Shown one piece after another: positions 56,480-64,000 of a DNA stretch of 64,000 nt; position 1 is the first letter of the stretch, and each line of letters begins with the position of its first letter. Under the pieces are notes generated by a model. It had not been told where the DNA came from. It saw nothing but the letters and a program-made list of their open reading frames with translations, and did no database searches. The translations under genes and the position numbers were made by a program. The DNA is from Massospora cicadina (lineage: Eukaryota; Entomophthoromycota; Entomophthoromycetes; Entomophthorales; Entomophthoraceae), in assembly GCA_022478985.1 (NCBI GenBank), contig JAKSZP010015879.1, positions 1 through 64,000 of the forward strand, given 5' to 3'.

Positions 56480-57275
56480 TGTCAGACATTCTCCTTCTCA
56501 ACTTAAGAAAAAGAATGTTGGAGGTATTAGTGCTCCCCAAATTTGCTACCATGATTGGCCCATCTCCTGGCCAATCATCAAATAATATAATGGATATCAA
56601 CAATATGAGTACCCATGGAGAAAAGACCTTGGCGGATTCTTGGTGGAATCCTAGCTATTGGAAAAATTCAGTTTATCATAAAAATTGGCTTAAAAAGGTA
56701 AATACTAATAATAGGATCACTCCGACTTCTTGGCCAAATTTGAGGAATTCAATATTGCATGGATCTGAACCCTCCTGGGGTGATAAGATTTTGCCAGTTG
56801 ATAATTGGATGCAAATTAACCAATCGTTACCTTATGATTCTGACCACCACCAAGGTGTGAAGATTTTACTCGATGATGATAGGGTGCAAATTAACCAATC
56901 ATTACCACCCAAGTCTGACCACCACTAAGGTGAGAAAATTTTACTCGCTGGTTATTGGATACAATTCATCAAATCATTACCACATGGGTCAGTTTTTCCT
57001 CAAAAATTTTATCTTCAATCTGATAGGCAAAAACCTATATTTTCTAATATAGATGACTCAGCTAAATTCTTTTGCCTCGAATACCAATGGTTATTAAAAT
57101 CTGAACTAGTTTAAATATGAAAAACTAGTATTGAGAAAAGGATTTTTCTTGAGTTTGCCCTGCCTAAACAATAAAAAACATAAAAAACTTTAACAAGCGT
57201 TATTTATTACTTTTATTATAAATTAAAAACTCACTTTAAACAAATTATTTGTGGCATCTGTTGGCGGATCCCAAA
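56480..57275 (+). repeat. Element J 3' LTR
   Basis: Full-length partner of the 5' LTR; contains the sense ORF (open to 56,928) and the 75-bp repeat. Followed by ATTAA, the second target-site copy. Confidence 0.92.
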
Positions 57276-57291
57276 ATTAAATAATAATAAT

Positions 57292-58990
57292 GGCCAAGAA
57301 GGCCAATCCGCTTACCAGTCAGAAGCGTAACTAAATGGTTTAATACTTCTCAGTCTGAAGTAACTCCTATACATCTTGAAAACCTATAATTAAGGGTCAA
57401 CTTTCAATTCACCCTACCTTTTGTTGATCAAGATCAGTATCAGCTTCAATAAAGAACATCAACGAGATTATTCAATAGCTGTTAAATGGCATCTAATTTG
57501 TGAAAAGCTGCTCTAGTCATTCCTGAGCCCCCTCTGTGCCTTCTACAATGCGAGCTTTATACACCTTGGCTCACCTATCATCATAAAAATTAGCTTTGGG
57601 GAACTGAACGCTATCTCCAAAGCTTTGTCCATCCAGCTATGCACCACATTTTACACGTATATGGTCTACTTCATCATGAAGTAGCTCAACAACTAGGGCT
57701 CACACAAACCCTACATTCAAATATTGTCAATTTCTACAATTATTTTTTCTATTGTTCAAAACAACAAAGAAGACATTGTAGATTTTTGCAGCTATTAATG
57801 GTGCTCAATGCTAACTTTCTATGTAGTATAGTGAAATTTTGAAGTCACCTTGAGGATCATTTTTGTCAAAATGTGCAACCTCTTAAGTACACCTGAAGCC
57901 AACGTTGTAACCAGATTGATGACTTGATTTGGTTGCTTCAGCAATGTTACCAGTAGTTAGCCTTCTACCATAGCGCCCCTGGGAGTGAGGGTCCTGAGAG
58001 GCCAAGAGGACCAGAAGGAATGGAGGGCCCCAGTGGGCTGGAAGGTCCCAAAGGTTCCCGCGGACCCCAAGGGCCATCCAGATCTTTAGTAACCACTCCT
58101 GGGGATCCTAATGACTTCTGGAATTTGATGTCCTGATGTTGCTTGCAGCCTTATGAGACCAAGTAAGACTTGCGGCTTAGGGATAAGAGATCAGCTTGAA
58201 TGGTGTCTCCTTTGATCCCAGAGTTTGATTGAAGCTTTGTTGTATTAGATAGATAACTTCAGAACGTTTGCCAAACTTACCAATGGTCACATCTCACAGC
58301 GCAAACAAATCTGTCAAGGTTTTTAAAACTCTCTTAAGTGACTGTGAAAATCAGCTGCAATCTCAAGTTACCAAAAATCAAGCTATGAAGGAGCATGTTG
58401 CCCTTAAAGCCTCTGTCACCTCTCTAAACCGCCATTGGGGTGGTGTTCAGGAGACCTATAAGTATTGAGATGGTTATTGGATCAACAGGCCCCACATGAC
58501 TATTTGGAAACTAAAATTTCCAAGCCTGCCCCGGTCCCTGACATTGATACACTTTCTAAACCTATTGTAACTACTTTAAAGCCTAGTTTCAAAAAGAGAT
58601 TTACCCCAGGATAGGAAAGTATTGCCTCATTTCTGTATGCTTATGAAAACTATATGGAGGAGGCCACCCACTGGCAGAAGGTGAAGCACATCCACTACTG
58701 TCTGAATACCATGTCATATTAAATTCAGACTCTCAATATAAAGGAATGTGACACTTGAAAACAAGTATGTACCACTTTAATCCAGGAGTATAGAAGAAAT
58801 CAGAACTTAGCCAATCAAAAGTAGGAGTTCATGGCCATTTGATTGAACAAAGGAAAAACTTCTTTAAGGTTTCCTGCTGACTATATACCCAAGCACAACC
58901 CTTGGTTACCACTAATCATATCATAAAAGTGATACCAAAAATGCTTAATCTCCACATTAAGATCTTATCCTGAAGTCCAATTTCACATGA
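57292..58990 (+). pseudogene. Element I gag with collagen-like tract (broken)
   Basis: The start is probably the ATG at 57,292 (MAKKANPLTSQKRN). The Gly-X-Y tract occupies 57,981-58,079: eleven triplets, ten beginning with Gly and six with Pro next (GPE, GPS, GPK, GPQ types), with many Glu, Lys and Arg. A coiled-coil segment is open at 58,268-58,468 (SDCENQLQSQVTKNQAM). Capsid motif ESIASFLYAYENYMEEAT lies near 58,617. No clean zinc knuckle was found. Stops are frequent outside these parts. Confidence 0.75.
57981..58079 (+). other. Collagen-like Gly-X-Y tract in element I gag
   Basis: Triplets GSE GPE RPR GPE GME GPS and five more in perfect register (one Gly changed to Arg, AGG from GGG). 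Glu-Lys/Arg pairing is typical of stable collagen helices. Homologous tracts are in A (23,548) and F (40,664). Confidence 0.85.
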
Positions 58991-59289
58991 TTGGCCATAA
59001 GAGCAGCTTTACCTGTATCCAGGAAATTAATAAAGCTTTTTTAGCGAAATTTTTTGCGTCTACTTTGAGTTTCAAATTTTCTACTTCTACCTTCCCCTTT
59101 CATCTTCAAGCACATTGTTGAGAAACAGAAGAACCCAAGTCTCAGTGAAACTACAAAAAAGAAATTCTGTTATAGAGCTAAGAGTTGTTTTTAGACTTGA
59201 TGAGGAGGCGGTAAAAGGGCAATAAGTATTAAGGATGAAATGCTTCATGCTGGAATTCTTGTAACGCCTCAATAGAATTTAGCAATTTT

Positions 59290-59775
59290 TTATGAGTCTG
59301 CTGTTATTGTGTCGGGAGGAGATGAATTGGTACCCATTGATAATAAAGAACCTAATACTAATTACTCTTCTTATGATAAAAAACCTAAGTTTATCACTCT
59401 GCCTCTCCATTTATAAATCTAAACGAGATCATTGTACGTGTTCACAAGGTTCCTGTCCACGTTATTGTCAACTGTTATCTCACTGTGAATGTTATTTCAT
59501 CTAAGTTATTAAAGCACAGCAAAGTAGCTCCTAATTTAACTCACCACATGTAATATGACACAGCTGAACTAAAATGCACTCAATAAATTGGGGCTTATTC
59601 ATCGCTACCCATTCACTTTGGCAAGTTGTCATTGTATATCTCAGCTGATGCATTAAATAACCCTAGTTATGATCTCATCCTCTGAACCCAATTTCTCCAT
59701 GACTATTCTGCTACCATGCATTATAATATAGGATCCTTATCACTCTTAGGACATAGTTTTTCATTGGTTTTTGAG
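59290..59775 (+). pseudogene. Element I protease (remnant)
   Basis: VNVISSKLLKHSKVAPNL near 59,480 follows the lost catalytic triplet; IGAYSSLPIHFGKLSLYISA and NPSYDLIL follow in order. It matches PR of J position by position. Confidence 0.65.
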
Positions 59776-59779
59776 CCCT

Positions 59780-60455
59780 CCTGCGATGCAAGGCGGAGTT
59801 AAAGCTCAGGACTGACTTTTGGAAAGTAAAATAAGATTGCAGGCTCAAATATCATGTGAGAGGCTCTCATGTAAAGATGCCATCTTCTGTGGTAGATGGC
59901 CAAGAGTGAATTCCCATCTATTTAACAAAGTGACTACTTTACCACAAAAGTCCCAGGTCATTGTTGATACTAGGGTATATATAAATTTTCATTGAGATAA
60001 TTTCTAGAAATATGAGGCCTGGATAGTCTGTCCTTTAAGGAGATCATGACCTTTCCAGGAATTTTAGACCCTACATACGCTGAATCTATATTGGTGCTGC
60101 TAGACAACCTCTCTGAAAAACCTAGTACAGTGAGGCCTAATACTCCAGTCTATTATGTTGGCCTACTTCCTTAAGAAGTCATTAATGACATTCATACCTT
60201 TGGAAGTCTAGGGATATTGGGCTAAAATTGCTCCTGTCAGTAGCTCTAAATGACACATCTATTAGGTGAGAGCTTACTAGTGAGAAACGGCGCAAAGTTG
60301 GGCAATTAATAGAGTAATACCCTGACCTTTTCTTACCCTCCACATATAATTTCAGAAAAAGAAGAATATTTCACATCTTGTTGAGACTGGGGATTCTCAA
60401 CCCATCCAATCTTGTCCATACCAAAATTAGTAGAGTTGAAGAAGCTCTTTGGCTG
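59780..60455 (+). pseudogene. Element I linker
   Basis: SQVIVDTRVYINFH near 59,955 equals QVIIGTELEIDIPGG of D; RVEEALWL near 60,435 reaches the approach to RT. The solo LTR cuts in just here. Confidence 0.55.
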
Positions 60456-60460
60456 TTAAG

Positions 60461-61641
60461 CTTAATTTAAGTCCAGGGAGCGTCCCCTTTGGCTGGACTA
60501 TGCTTCATTCCCATTTCCTATGAAAACGGTCCAAAAAGGGCAGCGGCATCTCTCATCTCACAGAGTGACCTCACTCATGTGGTAGATATTAATGGATAAC
60601 TGACCTCCCTTGAAAATCCTATCACCTGTCTCTGCAATTGCCTCTGCCAAATAAGTATGGGGAATTGAGGAGATTTTGCTAAAAGAACTGGAAGTCGCCA
60701 CCTCCGTGTGTCCAGAAGCCTTAAACTCTTTGCAACAAAGTCCAAAGGGCTTGCACATTCAGCAAATTAGAAACCAAGTGTCAAATTCTCAGAAAAACTC
60801 GCCAATGGGATTGGGCATTGGGAATTGTTATTTATGATTCAGAACTCTCCTCAAAAACTTGGGGACTAAGCCCAACAGACATGTACCTCCATCGTTGATT
60901 GTTGCCCCCAGCCCAGAACCTTCTCCTTAAAAATTATGATCATCATTTGTTGCATCTTGCTTGGCCAAAAGGATGCCAAAGCGACTGGGTGTGGGCAGAA
61001 TGGGTATCCTAAACCCGTTTATGACCTCTTGGGACAGCCCCTGTGTGGGTGGCCTTGGGAGGTTCCTGTCACCCGTTGGGTGAAGCACTGTCATGCTAAC
61101 TGTTGGTATGGTAAAACCAAAATTTGGTCATCTGAGGTTGAACTAACAGTGTCTTAGCTCACTGCTGAGAATTTTGAAGTCAATTCAAAGTAAATTCGTT
61201 CCTCCCCACTCAAAGTTCTCCAGGTTAGGCAAATCCTTGAGGGCCCCAATCCTGAGTTTTAATAAGCTATTCGCCAAACCAATTATCTATTTAAACAGTC
61301 ATAACACAGTGAGAAAATTGATAGTTAATTTTCCACTTTTAATCCATTAAAAATCCGTTTCCCAAAAACCCTTATTTTTACAATGACAACATTTATACCA
61401 CCCATCTCTATGCAGTTTCTTTCAAATACGCAAACCTGAAGGCCCTGGGCCATGATCACCCGGTTTGTTGATGGGTTCATCTTTACTTTTATGTCCTATT
61501 AGCGCTAATTGGCGAAATCCCTTCCAGCTAAAATAAAAGTCGTTCATGCAGAAGTGCCTCTGGCATTTGGGCTTGCCATTTAGATGCTTCTGCATCCAGA
61601 CTGGCAGGACAATCTAAACTTATTTTGTCATTATCATGACA
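60461..61641 (+). repeat. Solo LTR of element H type in element I
   Basis: Aligns with 32,696-34,068 from TTTAAGTCCAGGGAGCG to the end CATGACA. It is flanked by TTAAG (60,456-60,460 and 61,642-61,646); removing it brings the linker and RT of I together. The first few bases of the LTR are degenerate. The same long frame is recognisable (QSDLTHVVD, GWPWEVPVTRWVKHCHAN, VPLAFGLAI) but more broken. Confidence 0.75.
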
Positions 61642-62320
61642 TTAAGCAGCTATTTGAAGCAAAGTTACTGGTGACTTCTCATAGCCCTTGGGCCTCCCCT
61701 CTCTTGTTAGTTCAGAAGAAGGATGGTTGTCATGCATAATGATAGACTATCAAATGCTTAAATATATTACCAAGAATGACAATTACCCTTTTTCTTGTAT
61801 CAATGACTCTCTCCACTTATTTGCTTGGTCACAATCTTATTCAGCTATGTTTTTAATGGCAGATACTGGAAAGTAGAGCTAGCGACTGAAGATTAACTAA
61901 ATGTGCGCATAGCAACAAAGGGCTAACTAATCCAACTAGGATGCCCCAGGGCCTTTGGAACGCGCTCACCACCTTCCAACAAGCCATGGATGTGATACTG
62001 GAAGATTTTTAGCTATAATTTGTCCTTGTATACCTTGATTATATTACTTTATTCTCACAAACCCTTAATGACCACATAGAACATCTCCAGAAGTCTTCAA
62101 TTGTCTTAGAAAGGACTCCATAAATCTCAAGCCTTTGAAGTGCTTTTTCTTACAATCTGAAATGTAAGTTTTCAGACACAAGGTCTCAAAACACTAAATT
62201 CATCCCATCTTAGGTTAAAGTTTTTGCCATTATTAAGATGTCGTGCACCCAAAGCCTCAAGCTATTCGATTATTTCTGGTCATGGTAGGCTATTATTATC
62301 AGTTTGTCCCTTAGTTCACT
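61642..62320 (+). pseudogene. Element I reverse transcriptase
   Basis: IKQLFEAKLLVTSHSPWASP, LLLVQKKDG, then fragments of MPQGL, and LVYLDYITLFSQTLNDHIEH with the catalytic box YLDY (62,031-62,042; second Asp lost). A thumb fragment (RLFLVMVGYYYQFVP) lies near 62,265. Confidence 0.8.
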
Positions 62321-62329
62321 GACCTAGCT

Positions 62330-62560
62330 TGACAAACTATCTACCTCCTACATAATAATGCCTTTTGAGTGTCATCCTAAACAAAAACAGGCTTTTAATA
62401 CGTTGAGGATTCCCTTTGTACTAAACCTATTTTAGTTCATTCACATTTTAACTGCCCTTCTTGATATTTACTTATGCCAGTGAAGTTGCAGTTGGGCTAA
62501 CTTAGCTTAAAAACGTTGCAGAAATAATCAACCAATAAGTAGCTTACTTTAGCAAAATAC
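62330..62560 (+). pseudogene. Element I RNase H, cut off
   Basis: TYASEVAVGLT then INQ-VAYFSKILLG gives the first strands of RNase H; the sequence then runs straight into the homopolymer block. Confidence 0.6.
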
Positions 62561-63062
62561 TTTTGGGGGAAAAAACCCCCGGGAAGGGGGGGGTTTTTTA
62601 AAAAAGGGGAAAACTTGGTTTTTTAAAAAAAAAAGGGGTTAATAAAAAAAAAATTTTTTAAAAACCCCCCCTTAAAAAAAAAGGGGAAAAAAAAAAAAAA
62701 GGGGGGGTGGGGGGTTTTAAAAAAAAATTTTTTAAAAAAAAGTTTTTAAATTTTAAAAAAATTTTTCCCCCTTTTTTTAGGGGGGAAAAGGGGGAAAAAA
62801 AAAAATTTTAAAAAGGGGGGGTTTTTTCCGGGGGGCCCCCCCGGGGTTTGGGGGTTTTAAAAAAGGAAAAAAAAAAGGGGAAAAAAAGGGAATTTAAAAA
62901 GGGAAAAGGCCAAAAAAAAAAGGGGTTTTTTTTTTGGGGGGGTTTTTTTTCCCAAAAAAAAAAAAAATTTTTTTTTTAAACCCATTTTTTTTTTTTTTTT
63001 TTAAAAGGAAAAAAAACCCCCCAAAAAATTTTTTGGAAAAAAATTTTTTTTTTTTTTAAAAG
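62561..63062. other. Homopolymer-run block, probable assembly artefact
   Basis: Some 500 bases in which nearly every base belongs to a run of 2 to 18 identical bases, in all four letters. No natural repeat family I know looks like this. It starts inside RNase H of I and ends just before the LTR end of K. Confidence 0.85.
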
Positions 63063-63102
63063 TCAGCTTCACATGAAAGGAGCTAAGTTAGCGAGCTGAC
63101 TG
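63063..63102 (+). repeat. Element K 5' LTR, last bases
   Basis: About 40 bases between the homopolymer block and a primer site; presumed end of an LTR, the rest being hidden or lost in the block. Confidence 0.4.
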
Positions 63103-63120
63103 TGGTGCTCACTACAGGGG
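63103..63120 (+). other. Primer binding site of element K
   Basis: TGGTGCTCACTACAGGGG, identical to D and E. Confidence 0.8.
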
Positions 63121-64000
63121 TGGCTTCATCAGACCCTAACGACAATTACAGGAGTTATCATGAGCAGTTCAACTATGAGCGGATATGGAAGTATATCACA
63201 TATAGTATTCCTCTGAGAATCTGGTGATGGAGGAGGATATAATCCATTCAAGGCTACATATTCTGGAATTATCAGCGCACAACTACGCAACGATCCCAAG
63301 CATGTCAAGGAGACCACTAGGAGTATACATTGCTTCACTAACTATTTTGAGTGTACCATCACCTATTTTAAATTGGAAGCTACATTTAAGAATTTTGAGG
63401 AGATACTATTGTTCCTAAAAAAATAGAATGGCAAAACCATCACCACTTTAAATGAATATGGAGAGCGGTTGGAACAGCATGACAATATGCTGTTTTCCAT
63501 GGAAATATTATAGAAGATTTGAAGGCACAAAAGCATACTATACCAGAGCCTACCTATACTTGACCTATAACTCAATTAAAGGAACTATGTGGTCCATACA
63601 AAAAAATGTACCGCAATAGGTAGAGCAGCTACCAACTGACCATGATGCACGCCAATCATGTTTAAGAAGATCTAACTTTAAACCATATTTTAGGAACGTG
63701 TATACAATGGAGAAGAAACAATTACGTGTTTCTTCCAGATTTGAGAACAGCTTGAATAGCAATAGTGATCACCAGAAGGCCCACCACGTTTAAAAATGTA
63801 TGAGACGTTAGTCTCAGGAGACCCTTAGGTCAGCATGACCTGGAATATCTTGGATCAAAGTGAAGAATATTCTCCTTTCAGTGTTCAGCAATGAAAAAGA
63901 CGTCCAAAATATGAAACAAGAGTTCCCTTTAATGTAAATGGACAAGATTGAGTCAGTCACAAACCACGCCTCTCGCTACTACCTCAAGGCTCAACAACTA
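63121..64000 (+). pseudogene. Element K gag, 5' part
   Basis: Helical leader fragments (RIWKYITYSIPLRIW, YGERLEQHDNMLFSM) and, near the edge, WIKVKNILLSVFSNEKDVQN and MDKIESVTNHASRYYLKAQ, matching gag of element B (VRDVFIAKFGSAQDIQNMK). It is cut by the window end. Confidence 0.65.

Larger units (their letters stand above)
52545..57275 (+). mobile_element. Element J: LTR element with gag and protease only
   Basis: The 4,731-bp element has LTRs of about 797 bp, primer site, gag, zinc knuckle, protease, then directly a polypurine tract and 3' LTR. RT, RNase H and integrase are absent, with no scar of where they were. The flanks are ATTAA on both sides (52,540-52,544 and 57,276-57,280) if the LTR ends in CCCAAA. 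It lies about 40 bases behind the primer site of element I. It has fewer stops than its neighbours. It would need enzymes from another element to move. Confidence 0.88.
57276..62560 (+). mobile_element. Element I body: Ty3/gypsy-type element
   Basis: It continues the element whose primer site is at 52,486. Order: gag with Gly-X-Y tract, protease, linker, an H-type solo LTR (60,461-61,641), RT, start of RNase H. It is cut off at 62,560 by the homopolymer block. Its gag matches A and F. Confidence 0.8.

Noticed and set aside
60461..61641. An extra protein domain between protease linker and RT of elements A and I
   Set aside because: At first the shared segment looked like a new pol domain. The 5-bp duplications (CATGT and TTAAG), the TG...CA ends and the match to the LTR behind the polypurine tract of H show that it is an inserted solo LTR.
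1..64000. Bacterial or phage system, CRISPR array or toxin genes
   Set aside because: No ribosome-binding-site-led operons, no spaced repeats of CRISPR form and no related protein motifs on either strand.

Overview
The window is eukaryotic nuclear DNA made almost entirely of decayed, nested Ty3/gypsy-type LTR retrotransposons. I found no host gene, rRNA, intact tRNA, CRISPR array or bacterial-style operon. Eleven elements (labelled A to K here) and several solo LTRs can be placed. The organism cannot be named. The RNase H and integrase segments (for example RLARWALKLQAYDFEI and GQT.RVNQILEQYLR) read more like Ty3 elements of fungi or animals than like plant Athila/Tat elements, so a fungus with a large, repeat-rich genome is my weak preference. 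Sister LTRs differ very often by CA/TG swaps at former CpG sites, which points to cytosine methylation of these repeats.

Layout. Element A is the oldest host on the left (gag 23.5-24.4 kb, protease 32.3-32.6 kb, RT 34.7-35.1 kb, RNase H 36.5-36.9 kb, integrase 37.0-39.0 kb). Element B (start of window to 23,319) sits in the 5' part of A. Element C (685-16,409) sits just behind the primer site of B. Element D (5,111-11,251) sits inside the RT gene of C. Element E (24,766-32,114, minus strand) interrupts A and has a perfect 5-bp target duplication. Two solo LTRs (32,696-34,068 and 37,335-38,407), each with perfect 5-bp duplications, also lie inside A. From about 40.6 kb element F begins (gag, protease, linker, RT and RNase H up to 48.9 kb). 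It is interrupted by a miniature repeat pair (G, 43.4-44.6 kb), an unassigned 1.4-kb block and a reversed C-type LTR. Element H (minus strand, a chromovirus with integrase and a chromodomain remnant) follows at 49.0-52.0 kb. Element I starts near 52.5 kb and carries element J (52,545-57,275), a compact gag-protease-only element, and an H-type solo LTR (60,461-61,641). A 500-bp block of pure homopolymer runs (62,561-63,062) breaks RNase H of I. Element K (primer site and gag) runs off the right edge.

The most interesting points are these. (1) A collagen-like Gly-X-Y tract lies in the N-terminal gag region of three related elements (A, F, I). (2) Long sense reading frames are embedded in LTRs: both LTRs of J, with in-frame 25-residue tandem repeats; a 1.37-kb solo LTR that is nearly all one decayed frame with two membrane-like segments; and another solo LTR. 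(3) J is flanked by LTRs and has gag, zinc knuckle and protease but no RT, RNase H or integrase. (4) The RT catalytic motif reads Y-x-N-D in five of seven elements. All proteins described are broken copies; none is likely to be active.
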